A DNA stretch of 62,000 nt from Symbiodinium natans (taxonomy: Eukaryota > Sar > Dinophyceae > Suessiales > Symbiodiniaceae): assembly GCA_905221605.1 (NCBI GenBank), contig CAJNDS010002157.1:730001-792000 (forward strand), given 5' to 3'. Positions 22,001 to 29,608 of this stretch are shown here, piece by piece (position 1 is the first letter of the stretch; the number at the start of each line of letters is the position of its first letter). The notes below the pieces were generated by a model. The model was not told the origin of the DNA. It ran no database searches and saw only the letters and a program-made list of their open reading frames with translations. A program made the position numbers and the translations under genes.

Positions 22001-23380
22001 CTAACCCTAAACCCTAAACCCTAAACCCTGAACCCTAAACCCCAAACCCCAAACCCCCACAGGCCTCTAAAGGATTCTTGCAGGGGATGGTGAAAGCCTT
22101 GGCGGCCTCTGCAGCACCTCGGCTGGGGAGCGTCGGGGTTGAGGGCCCAAAGCTCCAGGATGATTGGGTTTAGGGTGTAGGGTGTAGGGTGTAGGGTTTA
22201 GGGTTTAGGGTTTAGGGTTTAGGGTTTAGGGTTTAGGGTTCAGAGTTCAGGGTTGAGGCTTGAGGGTTGAGGGTTGAGGGTTTAGAGATCCAGGATGAGG
22301 GTGGTTTTAGGGATTAGGGGTTTGAGGTTTACATAGGGGTTGGGGTTTAGGGTTTAGGGTTAGGGTTTAGGGTTTAGGGTTCAGGGTTTAGGGTTCGGGT
22401 TTGGGGTTTAGGGTTTGGGGGTTTGGGGGTTTGGGGTTTAGGGTGTAGGGTTTAGGGGGTAAGTGTGTTTGTTGTCTAGGGTCCAGGGTTGAAGTTGACG
22501 TTTGCTTAGAAGGGTCGTGGAGGGTTAAGGTTTAAGTCTTAGGCCCTAAGCCAGAAAGCTGCATAGCTCAAGTGAAGCACCTGGCTTGTCATTGGAGCCC
22601 GGAAAAAGCCGTAAACCCCAAGCCCTAAACCCTAAACCCCTAAACCCTAAACCATAGTTAGAAACCCTATCAAATCCAAAAGGCTCGATAAACCCTTTCC
22701 TACAAAAAAACCCTAAACACCCCAAATGCCCACCCTAAACCCCTGAACCCTGAACCCTAAACCCTAAACCCCAAACCCTACAGATACCCGAAATGCCTTA
22801 AAAGCAGTGCAAGCCCTGACCTCTTTAGGGGGAAGCCGACATCTCACAAACGGCCAGGCGCCGTCCACTTGGACGGTGCCTCCCTCGAGGGAGGTGATGA
22901 TCTCCCTGCCCTCATCCTGGGCTGAGGGGGGGTTTCGGGTTTAGGGGTTTAGGGTTTAAGGTTTAGGGTTTGGGGTTTGGGGTTTAGGGTTTGGGGTTTA
23001 GCGTTTGGGGTTTCGGGTTTAGGGTTTGGGGTTTAGGGTTTCGGGTTTAGGGTTTGGGGTTTAGGATTTAGGGTAGGGTAGAAGGTTCCTGCTCAAACTG
23101 TAGACTCTTAAGCCTCAAGCTTCTACATGTCCAATCCAGGAAGGAGGCAACGAAGACGTGTTGTTGCCAAACCAAAACCCGAAACCTTTAGGGTATGGGG
23201 TTTAGGGTTTAGGGTTCAGGGTTTAGGGTCTAGGGTCTAGGGTTTAGGGTTTAGGGTTTGGGGCCTAAAGAGTCCACACTGCTCCCAAGCGTCCTCCTTG
23301 GGCTTTGTAACCAAAGCTGCGACAACTCGCTTTGGCTCCGCTTTCTTGGCGAAGGAAAAGGACAGCTTCATGCTTCCCAT
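6986..23380 (-). CDS. GPKOW/MOS2-like G-patch and KOW splicing factor, 18-exon gene
   Basis: Family role: GPKOW (animals), MOS2 (plants) and Spp2 (yeast) are nuclear RNA-binding proteins that work with the DEAH helicase step of spliceosome activation. Seen here: 18 minus-strand exons whose phases all agree, giving 1020 nt (339 codons plus TGA). The N-terminus has the family signature MKLSFSFAKK. Residues about 114-165 hold the G-patch lead-in and core (DSYERVPVE, then AFGLALLRGMG). Residues about 220-275 hold a KOW-type segment (RGLVVRLTSRAPELK, VVLEVDPE, VLTDIRIADLE), and about 285-312 a second one (VQIIRGTKKGDVVKLIKRDV). The C-terminus ADARCQFMA resembles the family ending. The G-patch is odd: the usual GW and later glycine pairs after GMG are replaced by HLGALGPGYDPEKH. 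Introns make up about 94% of the gene. Donors in this model: 6 GT, 8 GC, 3 GA; all acceptors AG. The family is well supported; exons 3-5 have the least certain edges. Confidence 0.85.
7180..7252. mobile_element. short dispersed element, related to 21036
   Basis: GGAGGTCCTTCTTGTAAGGG, CTATCTTCGGGGTCCC and TTTCGTAAACCCCC; see the copy at 21036. Confidence 0.65.
7341..7422. mobile_element. hairpin element, family 1 (GGGATGTTCCCCCTTATA ends)
   Basis: Inverted ends GGGATGTTCCCCCTTA and TAAGGGGGAACATCC around a short loop. No coding capacity; a MITE-like element, or an introner-like one. Confidence 0.85.
7824..7869 (-). CDS. GPKOW-like exon 17
   Basis: Reads VEVNGSNEKMPMQNV. Acceptor GGCAG, donor GCGGAC in the chosen phase; GTGTGC one codon earlier is possible. 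Confidence 0.8.
8210..8259 (-). CDS. GPKOW-like exon 16 (second KOW)
   Basis: Reads DVVKLIKRDVNAGEVE and completes the KOW hairpin begun in exon 15. Acceptor CCGCAG, donor GCGCAC. Confidence 0.88.
8462..8608. mobile_element. dispersed element, family 5
   Basis: Contains GACCCTTAAGGTTGTACCCT, GGGGTACAATTTTACGAGTC and TTCATCCCTGTAG; the reverse complement of the element at 33883. Confidence 0.82.
8743..8798 (-). CDS. GPKOW-like exon 15 (second KOW)
   Basis: Reads PRVSGQCQEVQIIRGTKKG; VQIIRGTKKG is the start of a KOW motif. Acceptor CGGAG, donor GACGCA (GA type). Confidence 0.88.
9273..9304 (-). CDS. GPKOW-like exon 14
   Basis: Reads VLTDIRIADLE, matching the family's V-x-x-V-x-x-x-D-L-E-T strand. 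Acceptor GGGGAG, donor GTCGGG. Confidence 0.85.
9538..9870 (+). CDS. intronic antisense ORF with AT-richer codons
   Basis: A 110-codon plus-strand frame inside intron 13 of the GPKOW-like gene, ending in heptamer sequence. The middle part (TTIQSRLVLGFGIFPHDVCK, then VIVGFQHDTFLLNHPGVHSL and WSKIRLKYLLKAL) looks protein-like. The stretch is clearly AT-richer than all modelled exons, and its third positions favour A/T, suggesting a different origin. No family recognised; it may be chance. Confidence 0.3.
   Translation: MGFKDFLARYILIVLGSKGGKKPTMTTIQSRLVLGFGIFPHDVCKQSNKREVIVGFQHDTFLLNHPGVHSLWSKIRLKYLLKALSHHHETSPLLRNVATQIFTLNPQPKP
9942..9987 (-). CDS. GPKOW-like exon 13
   Basis: Reads RCKVKARGAAQKKSQ in the phase demanded by both neighbours. 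Acceptor CCAAG, donor GCAGTT. Confidence 0.75.
10227..10529 (-). CDS. intronic ORF, 100 codons, unrecognised
   Basis: Repeat-free open frame in the sense direction inside intron 12 of the GPKOW-like gene. It contains RLTLKQFLADVEKPPEVILI, then GEERQRKSRRSVHLQGEYDG and LRSEKLCPWWLKEQ. Composition is protein-like. It is not needed by the GPKOW reading, where exons 12 and 13 join without it, so it is probably a fragment of an inserted element or an unrelated retroposed gene. Confidence 0.35.
   Translation of the reverse strand: MFRVGARLTLKQFLADVEKPPEVILIGEERQRKSRRSVHLQGEYDGLRSEKLCPWWLKEQRLAGADDCPKGCDSVRARGWELQQAWVHRVRHVICRPGPR
11323..11363 (-). CDS. GPKOW-like exon 12
   Basis: Reads VVLEVDPERQQGP, equivalent to the V-V-D-V strand that follows in MOS2-type proteins. 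Acceptor CCCAG, donor GTCGCT. Confidence 0.75.
12571..12616 (-). CDS. GPKOW-like exon 11 (KOW-like segment)
   Basis: Reads RGLVVRLTSRAPELK, matching the family's I-x-V-R-I/L-x-S-K/R strand. Acceptor CCCAG, donor GCCTAA. Confidence 0.88.
13006..13138 (+). repeat. TTTAGGG array, about 18 units
   Basis: Nearly perfect array inside GPKOW-like intron 10. Confidence 0.95.
13257..13375 (+). repeat. tandem repeat, about 50-base unit, three copies
   Basis: AGGCTAAGGAACTTTAGCTT, AGGCTAAAAAACATTAACTT and AGGCTAAAAAGCTTCAATTT, each followed by TCTGA(T/C)CC and a CTTGAGGGG-type block. Confidence 0.88.
13490..13650. repeat. AT-rich stretch
   Basis: Markedly AT-rich against the GC-rich surround, rich in ATTATT/GTTATT; gives a short Ile/Val-rich ORF judged to be chance. 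Confidence 0.7.
13764..13853 (-). CDS. GPKOW-like exon 10
   Basis: Reads NEVLLDPSKAEKKARADSSG then GASPGGRDP, a Lys/Ser/Gly-rich linker before the first KOW-like part. Acceptor CTCAG, donor GATTGA (GA type). Confidence 0.75.
13858..13990 (+). repeat. TTTAGGG array, about 18 units
   Basis: Directly abuts the acceptor side of GPKOW-like exon 10. Paired by the CCCTAAA array at 13692-13758 on the other side of the exon. Confidence 0.95.
14003..14086. mobile_element. short repeat, family 6 (AAAAAGTGTAC)
   Basis: CCCAAAAAGTGTACACTTTC, TTCTATAGGGGATAAT, then CCCAAAAAGTGTAAAGTGTA and CTCAGCAACTAAG. Paralogue at 53092. Confidence 0.75.
14774..14832 (-). repeat. 8-base variant array CCCTTAAA
   Basis: About seven units of CCCTTAAA before normal CCCTAAA resumes. 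Confidence 0.9.
14919..14995 (-). CDS. GPKOW-like exon 9
   Basis: Reads AAIREEAAAREEKGGRSRAG then PTPRE, a charged linker. Acceptor CCCAAG; donor taken as GAGGGG, which runs straight into the heptamer array. A second frame (LPSEKKLPPGKRKAGDPEP) is also open. Confidence 0.65.
16193..16275 (-). CDS. GPKOW-like exon 8
   Basis: Reads HLGALGPGYDPEKHKTKPIY then HEKRAAR. It finishes the G-patch region in an unusual form. Acceptor AAG, donor GTGGGG. Confidence 0.85.
16331..16434. mobile_element. hairpin element, family 1
   Basis: 3' end AGTATAAGGGGGAACATCCC is intact, the interior carries a G-run of about 20, and the 5' end is diverged (CTCACAGTCCTTACTAGGGA). Confidence 0.7.
17027..17057 (-). CDS. 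GPKOW-like exon 7 (G-patch core)
   Basis: A 31-base exon reading AFGLALLRGMG, the diagnostic F-G-x-A-L/M-L-R-G-M-G of the family. Acceptor GCCAG, donor GCTCCG. Confidence 0.92.
17318..17522 (-). repeat. 8-base variant array CCCTAAAA
   Basis: About 24 units of CCCTAAAA inside GPKOW-like intron 6. Confidence 0.93.
17736..17774 (-). CDS. GPKOW-like exon 6
   Basis: Reads DVTRDSYERVPVE, matching the conserved Y-E-x-V-P-V-E lead-in to the G-patch. Acceptor GCTGAG, donor GCACGC, both phase 0. Confidence 0.9.
18202..18564 (+). other. repeat-free intronic block with 120-codon antisense ORF
   Basis: Unique sequence inside GPKOW-like intron 5. The plus frame contains SLAFFEFSRMRIGATCEGTR and SDEVSFELETQGRTPLIFSF. 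Unrecognised, preceded by a C-run; a possible inserted gene fragment. Confidence 0.25.
18674..18809. mobile_element. hairpin element, family 1, with TTTAGGG inside
   Basis: Ends GGGCTGTTCCTCCTTATATT and GTATGAGGGGGAACATCCC enclose a TTTAGGG array (about 18699-18735) and a G-run, so heptamers were inserted into, or arose within, the element. Confidence 0.7.
19121..19156 (-). CDS. GPKOW-like exon 5
   Basis: Thirty-six bases reading EAVHGEGESVPE between CTCGAG acceptor and GCCGGG donor, phase 0 at both ends. The plus strand is also open here; the minus reading is preferred because it fits the gene. Confidence 0.5.
19349..19439. mobile_element. hairpin element, family 1
   Basis: Ends GGGATGTTCCCCCTTATACT and CTATAAGGGGGAACATCCC; one of the best-preserved copies. 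Confidence 0.88.
20153..20277. mobile_element. hairpin element, family 4 (GTTACATGGTCCCTTA ends)
   Basis: AGTTACATGGTCCCTTAAAT pairs with ACTAAGGGACCGTGTAACT. A related copy lies at 51985. Confidence 0.82.
21036..21128. mobile_element. short dispersed element, related to 7180-7250
   Basis: Shares CTTATAAGGGAA/CTTGTAAGGGAA, a TTTGGGG block, a TATCTT block, GGGTCCC and TTCGTAAACCC with 7186-7250, in the same order. Confidence 0.65.
21736..21803 (-). CDS. GPKOW-like exon 4
   Basis: Acceptor GGCAG. Reads NQAPAAKHEAGGASGATGGM then GK, an Ala/Gly-rich linker. Another frame is also open here, so the frame rests on phase agreement with neighbours. Donor taken as GCGCTT. Confidence 0.5.
22061..22122 (-). 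CDS. GPKOW-like exon 3
   Basis: Acceptor CAG. Reads RGAAEAAKAFTIPCKNPLEA; the TIPCKNP piece corresponds to the conserved V/I-I-P motif of the family. Donor GTGGGG is chosen to fit the next exon; GCCTGT four bases earlier is an alternative. Confidence 0.7.
22852..22921 (-). CDS. GPKOW-like exon 2
   Basis: Acceptor CAG. Reads QDEGREIITSLEGGTVQVDG then AWP; this matches the family stretch in which a conserved Phe/Ile-Thr-x-Ile/Leu-Glu motif follows the N-terminus. Donor GTTTGT. Confidence 0.85.
23278..23380 (-). CDS. GPKOW-like exon 1 (start)
   Basis: Starts at ATG 23380 (MGSMKLSFSF); a second in-frame ATG at 23371 gives MKLSFSFAKK, the usual GPKOW/MOS2 beginning, and may be the true start. 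It continues AEPKRVVAALVTKPKEDAWEQ. Donor GTGGAC leaves one base over. Confidence 0.85.
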
Positions 23381-23598
23381 GAGGCTCGCAGGGGCTGGGG
23401 TTTAGGGCTTAGGGTTTAGGGGTTTAGGGTTGCGGGTTTTAAAGTTAAGATCATGGCAATACATGTCGTCAATGTCGTGCCCGCACTTCTATCTTTGAAG
23501 GGCCACTGCGTCGGGCTGCTAACTAGGGTTTAGGGTTTGGGGTTTAGGGTTTAGGGTCTAGGGTCTGGGGTTTAGGGTTTAGGAATTGGGTTTCGGGT

Positions 23599-23659
23599 TT
23601 AGGCTGTGCCAGCTTGGTTCTGATTGCCACATGCAGCCATCTGTGCTCCTGGCATGCAC
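23599..23659 (-). CDS. unrecognised gene, possible last exon
   Basis: Reads CMPGAQMAACGNQNQAGTA then TAA in the expected phase after GGTTCAG. The stop lies in a heptamer unit and two other frames are open across this island, so this is weak. Confidence 0.28.
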
Positions 23660-26600
23660 CTGAACCCGACACATTGAAGCGGCGCGCAAACCGTTTCTTA
23701 ACGACTCGGCATCGGTGGGCAGCCGCTGTTGCCCTAAACCCCCTAAATCCTGCAAATCCTGAAGCCCTATAAACCAAAAAAACCCTACCTTCCCCACACC
23801 CCCCCCCCACCCTCCCCACTGCCTGTCTTTGTTTTTAACCCCCAAAACCATATCAGATTTTGGGGCCTTCCTGCGCAGGGCTGAGGAAAAAATTGGGAGA
23901 CGAGGGTCTGGAGCTTGAGGACAGATTGCTCCTACTTCTGAGGGAGGCCTGGGGAAACAAAACACCCTGAGGACAGATGGGAAAGAAAAAGAGACAAGGA
24001 GTGTTTTCTTGGGGAAATTAGGGTTTCGGAACCACATCAGATCCCCAACTCAAGCTGAGACAACGCGACAGCTCGACACCAACCCTAAACCCTAAACCCA
24101 AAACCCGAAACCCTAAACCCTAGACCCCCTAGACCCTGAACCCTGAACCCTGAACCCTGAACCCTGAACCCTGAACCCTGAACCCTAAACCCTAAACCCT
24201 AAACCCTAGACACTCACTTGCCTTGGCGCCTTGGACAGGAAACCAGTCCTGCAAGAAGCCAGAGAGCGGCTTAGTGGGGCTCAGGTGTTAAGGGGTGTAG
24301 GGTCCCTAAACCCTGAACCCCAAACCCTGACAAAACCCCAAACCTTAAACCCTACACCCTAAACCATCTTCTAGGCTTGAAGTTTACGGTTTAAGCCTGG
24401 AAAGGGCTTTAGGGGTTTTAGGTGGCAAGCCTGCTGAGGGCCCCGTAAGCATATTGGCCCTAGAGCAAAACACCCTTCACTCTTGGCCTATCAACATACA
24501 AAAAGCCTTAGAAACCAAAGGCCTTAAGCTCTCTAAACTCTGAACCCTCTAAAGCCCTAAGCCCTTTCAAGCCGTAGACCCTCTAAACCCTAAAACTACC
24601 CTAAAACCCTAAACCCTAAACCCCTTTTAAGCCATGAAGCCCTAAGCCGGTGCGGCCTTCGGCACAGGACGATGGCGCCGCAGCCGAAGAAAAGGCCCAG
24701 TAGGTTGGGCACGAAGTCAGACTGATGCAGGGTTTAGGGTTTAGGATTTAGGGTTTAGGGTTTAGGGTTTAGGGCTTAGGGCTTATAAGGCTTGGATTTG
24801 TTGATGTGTGGGTTTCAAGGTGTCGCAGACACACCGTTCCCACCCTGAACTTGCGATCACTTCGAAGGCAAAGCCCTCTGCCACTGAGGCCCCCAAACCC
24901 TGAACCCTGTAAGCCTATAAGCCCCATACACCCCTAAACCTTATAACCCTGCACGCCCTAAACCCTTACCCTGAACCCTATAACCCGATATCCCTATAAG
25001 CGCAAAAAAGGCTGAACCCTGTAAACCAACCCTAAACCCTAAACCCTAAACCCTAAACCCTAAACCCTAAACCCTCTAGACGCCTGCAAACCCCATAAGC
25101 CCCAAAAGGTCGCCAAAGAATTGCAGATGGCCTGCTGCCAACTCGTGAGTTCGCGCTGTCTCTCAGTAAGGGCCTCCCAAGAAATATGACGTTATAGTAG
25201 AACATGTGCTTCTGTAATTATTGGTTGATTTATACTTAGTTCTTCTTATCTCTCTATATTATATGTATATATATACATATATATATATATACTTATACTT
25301 AATGGTTGCTATTTATATCTACACTTATGTTGTATTTGTCGTGCATATCTATATTTGTTTATACTTGTCGATACTGATTTGTACTCATCTATACTTACTT
25401 GCTTGTCTCCAACGGTTACCCTAACCCTAACTGCATCTCCCACACGTGCCCCTCAACCTCAAAGCATCAACAGGCCGAGGCTTCATAGGCCATAGCACGA
25501 CTAGAATTTGTATAGGGTCGGGTTAGGGTTTAGGGTTTAGGGTTAAGGGTTAAGGGTTAGGGTTTAGGGGTTAGGGGTTAGGGTTTAGCGTATAGGGTTT
25601 AGGGTTTAGGGTTTGGGGTTTGGTGTTTGGGGTTTGGGGTTTAGGGTTTAAGGTTTAGGGCTACCAGCCCAAAGCTCGAGAGCCAACTGGAAAAAACCAA
25701 AAGCTCATCTTCGCCTGGCCACCCTGGCGTATCTCGGCGTGGACCTGGCAGCCAGCTATTCGGGCTTGAGTTCGGCCTTGAGGAGTTTAGGGTTTAGGCT
25801 TAGGGTTCGGGATTTAGGGTTTAGGGTTTAGGGTTCAGGGTTTAGGGTGCACCCTAAGCTCGAACCACTGCAGAAAGGGGGTGGACTTCAGGACGTAGTA
25901 ATCTGGGAGCTTCTCGCTGCCAGCTCTGCCTGAAAGCCCAAAAGTCGCAAAGTCTCGAATGCCCACAACCCCCCCAACAAGATCGTGTACAGCAATGAGG
26001 GTTTAGGGTCTAGGCTCTAGGCTTTAAGGTTTAGGGCTCAGGGAAAAAGAAAAACACTTCCTACCGGGCCGCTCAAAATGATCGGGCCGCCTCATCGCGC
26101 ACTGCGGCGAGGGCGTCGCGCTCAGTGACGGCGGCGGAGAAGAGGAAGCGGATCTGGGAGGACAACTTGAGAAGCAATTCGGGAAATGGTACCCGATGTG
26201 CTGCCTTGAAGAGAAGTTCATGAAGGGACATAAGGTGCCCAGTTTGCAAATATCCAAGCAAGAAGTCGCAAGAAAAAAGGAGCAGCGGAGGGGTCGCGTC
26301 CTCTTGGGGACATTCAGTTTGAAGGATGATGAATCATGAACCCAGGATTTAAAGGGTTCATTCAGGCATTCAGGCTGAACTTAACGAGTCCTATACCCTA
26401 AACCTAAACCCTAAACCCTAACCCCTGAACCCTAAACCCTATATACAGGCTAAGTTTAGGGTATCTGCTTGGGGCAGCGCCCACTTCACGCCTAACATCT
26501 CCGTTACATCTTTCGGCTCCCCCCAGCCTCCAAACCTGGACCTTAGGCAGAGCAAGTACTTTAGACCCTAAACCTCTAAGCAACTAATCCCCCAAACCTC

Positions 26601-26665
26601 AACCCTAAACCCTAAGCCCTAAGCCCTAAACCCTAAACCCCACGTGTGAAACCCCCCAAGCCGAA

Positions 26666-26697
<32 letters not shown>

Positions 26698-29608
26698 ACT
26701 CCCACCCAAGAAAAGACACCCGAAAGGAACGCCTAGCCCGAAGAATGACAACCTCATGCGGATGCGTTTAAGGGTTTAGGGTTGGGGTATGAACGTTCTC
26801 GGGGCAACAGTTGCCACAATTGGGAGTTGTGACTACAGCCGCCTAACCCTAAAACCCCCAAAGCCCTAAACTCCAGAAGCCCTATAAACGCCAAACCCCA
26901 TGAACCCTAAACCCTACCTGCACCTAAACAACTCTTACCTGAAGAACCCAAAACGCGCGTCAGAAGAACTTAATAGAGTTTAGGGTTTATAAACCCATAA
27001 AGGCACCAGTTTGTTGGGGGTTAGAAGGAGCTTAGGCTCCCACTCGCTCCATGGAATCAGCGCGTGACGGAGGTGTTTTTGTCTGTGCTTCTGAGGGTTT
27101 ACAGGGCTTATGGACGGCCTTACTTGTAGGGCTTGTGAGGGTTTCTAGGGCTTGTGAGGGTTTACAGGGCTTGTGAGGGTTTAGGGTTTAGGGTTTAGGG
27201 TTTAGGATTTAGGGTTTAGGGTTTGTGGAGTTTATAAGGCTTCGCAGCTCACAGGGCTGATTGGGCGTGTAAGACTGGTGATGCCTGTGGGGTTTGCAAG
27301 CCTTACAGGGTCTATAGCGCTTTGGGTGTGCATTTTCTAGGGTGGATGGGGTGGAGAGTGATGTGGGTGGTGGTGGTGAGGGAAACTCTCGAAGTTCCAC
27401 GCCTTTGTCATGTCTTCGTGAAGGGACTGGCGGGTCTGCTTGGGTGAGTTTGCTGCGATCTCGCGTTGCGTGCAACTGGCAAACTCACAGCCTTGAACCA
27501 TGACTTGCGCGTTCCTGCTGGGAAGTAGGTAAATTAGGTACCTTGTATCCCCAATAGACCCTTTTTGAGGTAGCACCGATTCGCTTAATTTTTTCCAAAG
27601 CCGCAGAACCAGTAAGATGCGTTGCATGTAGCCCGCCGTATCACCAGCTGACCCCGAGTTGCATGTGGGCCAGTGGTTCCTTTTTGGGGGCCTCAATTTA
27701 AACCCTAAACCCTAAACCCCAAACAGCATGTCTAGGTTGCGGAGCCGCAGGGCGGTTAGGATGTCAGGGTTTCGGGTTTGGGGCGTGACTTGGCATTGGC
27801 GTTGAAGTATGTAGACCCAAAACTCTGGATAAATGAGAGGGGCTGCGAAGGTAGAATGTGCAGCCATCAAGCTGAAGGATGCGTATCCTACACCCGAACC
27901 CTAATCCCGGGTGTGTAGATACTCTAATGGATAACTTGGAAAAACCAGATCGTATCTGCCCTGGGGCCCGCGTCTTCTTTGAAAGAGCATCATGAGACGC
28001 ATAGAACACGAAACTCTACAAACCCCGAGCAAGGCATCAACACTCTGACACCTGGGCACTACAGTAGGTCGCGCGTGGGCAGGTAGCTAGATTATAGGGT
28101 CACTTTTTTCGTTTTTGTTTTTTCCGGGCCTCCCTCCCCCACCATGGGCTCCCTCCCCCACCATGGGTGGCCCCCTTGGGGTGGTAGGGTTTGGGTATTG
28201 GGGCTAGTTTGCACGGTTCTAGGGTGGCATGAAAGAGGTTGCAGAAATCATGCTGGGGTAAGGGGGGGGCGGGGGGGGGGGGGGGGGGGGCTGATACTGA
28301 CACCCGACACGCCACCATATACAACGGCACCTTTACGATGACCCTACAAAAGACCCTCTGAAAAACCCTAAACCCTAAACCCTAAACCCTAATTATGAAA
28401 CCCTAAACCGCTTGTAACCTCTTTCTCTCTTTGCGGTCGCATTGAGCCACCCATCCACGGCCGCAGCTCCTGGCCGGCCTCGGAAACCCCAAACCCCAAA
28501 CCCTAAGCCCCAAACCCCAAACCCTAAACCCTAAACCCCAAACCCTAGACCCTAAACCTGACCCCTGCACCCTAAACCCTTCATCGCAAACCCTAAGCCT
28601 TAAACCGAACCGTGCGGGTGGCCAGGATGGCGTGCGTGGAAAGGGTTTAGGGTTTAGGGTTTAGGGTTTAGGGTTCTAGTGAAACTTTAGTTTATAGGGT
28701 CTTGGGTGTACGTAGGGTTTAGGGTTTAGGTTTTAGGCTTTAGGGTGTAGGGTTGCAGCCTTCTGTTCGGAAAACCACATTGGAGGGTTCAGGGTACAAG
28801 CCCAACCCTGAGCCCAACCTAAACGCCTGGACTTACCTCTATTCTTTCGAGGGTTGACCCTAAACCCTAAACCCTAAACCCTAAACCCTAAACCCTAAAC
28901 CCTAAACCCTAAACCCTAAACCCTAAACCCTAAACCCTAAACCCTAAACCCTAACTTGCAGGGGGCCTGAAACCCTTTGTGGAGTTTTTTGGGGTTACAT
29001 GATGCACCATCGGGTGCCCTCAGGCAAGCTGAGCGAACTGCAACACGGAGGCTCTCGGCAAGGTAGTTGGTGCGAAGTCGGATCATCTGGCAAGGAGGGG
29101 GGGGGGGGGTGTTCGGGTTTAGGGTTTGGGGTTTAATTAGGGTTTAATTCGGGTTTAGGATTTTGGGTTTAGGGTTCGGGTTTAGGGTGTAAAGGTTCTA
29201 GGGTTTTGGTTCAGGGAGCAGACTTTTAGATTTCCACCATGCACGAGAATCAAGGAAACAGCATCGGCAAGGAAAGGCAAAGCCGGGCAATACAGTAGCA
29301 AGAGGAGAGACCCTAAACCGGAAAACCATAAACCCTAAACCCTACACCATCGGGGCGAAAGTTGCAGCAGCAAGTCTGCCCCTGCCCCCAACCCCCACAC
29401 GCTCCCCTCGCCCGCGCCCCAGCAAAAGGCGGAAGAACCCCAAGACCCCAAGACCCGCACATCGGAACTTCGGAACTCCTGCCTGAGAGCCAAAAAGCTC
29501 CTAAACCCTAAACCCTAAACCCTAAACCCTATGAACACCTATGAGCTGAAACGCTGCAGACACCTGGTGCCAGTCGACAGTTTCGGCTTCGGCATGGGGG
29601 CCTTGCTT
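23599..29608 (-). CDS. unrecognised gene with one membrane-like segment
   Basis: I do not recognise this gene. Seven minus-strand islands between the cyclin and GPKOW genes join in compatible phase: KQGPHAEAETVDWHQ; MIRLRTNYLAESLRVAVRSA; AGQELRPWMGGSMR; EKLPDYYVLKSTPFLQWF; VHAEIRQGGQ; SDFVPNLLGLFFGCGAIVLC; TGFLSKAP; then a possible last exon with a stop. The segment FVPNLLGLFFGCGAIVL is hydrophobic and resembles the F-x-x-P-N-x-L-G-x-x-F-G pattern of SWEET/MtN3 sugar transporters, but the flanking parts do not look like that family, so I do not assign it. The start is unknown. The first ATG in the model (29086) directly follows an AG and could be the start if the exon at 29564-29608 belongs elsewhere. 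Confidence 0.5.
24222..24248 (-). CDS. unrecognised gene, 27-base exon
   Basis: Reads TGFLSKAP between the pyrimidine-rich acceptor TTCTTGCAG and the donor GCAAGT, the consensus GC-type donor. Confidence 0.55.
24657..24721 (-). CDS. unrecognised gene, exon with hydrophobic segment
   Basis: Reads SDFVPNLLGLFFGCGAIVLC then a split Arg; acceptor CATCAG, donor GCCGCA. One probable membrane span. Confidence 0.75.
25225..25400. repeat. AT-rich low-complexity region
   Basis: TATATA core with repeated ATACTTATACTT / TATACTT motifs; produces a spurious Tyr/Ile-rich ORF. Confidence 0.88.
25715..25744 (-). CDS. unrecognised gene, exon
   Basis: Reads VHAEIRQGGQ; acceptor TGCCAG, donor GCGAAG; phase 0 both sides. 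Confidence 0.6.
25862..25916 (-). CDS. unrecognised gene, exon
   Basis: Reads EKLPDYYVLKSTPFLQWF; acceptor TGGCAG, donor GAGCTT (GA). Confidence 0.7.
26082..26339 (+). CDS. antisense ORF without ATG, 85 codons, unrecognised
   Basis: On the plus strand, opposite to the genes, an open frame from just after TGA 26079 to TGA 26337 reads SGRLIAHCGEGVALSDGGGE, then EEADLGGQLEKQFGKWYPMC, then CLEEKFMKGHKVPSLQISKQ, ending in a Lys/Arg-rich then acidic tail. Composition and balance look like real protein and unlike the repeats. It has no start codon and no heptamer inside. It may be a last exon of a plus-strand gene or a retroposed gene piece inside an intron. I do not recognise the family. Confidence 0.4.
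   Translation, partial: SGRLIAHCGEGVALSDGGGEEEADLGGQLEKQFGKWYPMCCLEEKFMKGHKVPSLQISKQEVARKKEQRRGRVLLGTFSLKDDES
26663..26697. repeat. long poly-C run
   Basis: The longest of about 20 G or C homopolymer runs; others at 3656, 16367, 20804, 28262, 29779, 30410, 38820, 51705 and 54072. Confidence 0.95.
28435..28478 (-). CDS. unrecognised gene, candidate exon
   Basis: Reads AGQELRPWMGGSMR; acceptor CCGAG, donor GCAAAG. A second frame is open. Confidence 0.45.
28857..28957 (-). repeat. CCCTAAA array, about 14 units
   Basis: Perfect array lying just left of the candidate exon 29018-29086, i.e. at the 5' end of the following intron. Confidence 0.95.
29018..29086 (-). CDS. unrecognised gene, candidate exon
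   Basis: Reads MIRLRTNYLAESLRVAVRSA then CLR; acceptor TTGCCAG, donor GCACCC; phase 0 both sides. Confidence 0.6.
29564..29608 (-). CDS. unrecognised gene, candidate exon
   Basis: Reads KQGPHAEAETVDWHQ; acceptor CTCAAG, donor GTGTCT; phase 0 both sides. Confidence 0.55.

Noticed and set aside
24657-24721. Confident SWEET/MtN3 transporter call
   Set aside because: Only one P-N-x-L-G-x-x-F-G-like segment supports it; the neighbouring exons are hydrophilic and do not match the family.
29385-29470. Plus-strand RSPRPRPSKRRKNPK as an RS-domain exon
   Set aside because: Wrong strand for the cluster; the GC-rich minus reading is unremarkable. Probably chance basic composition.
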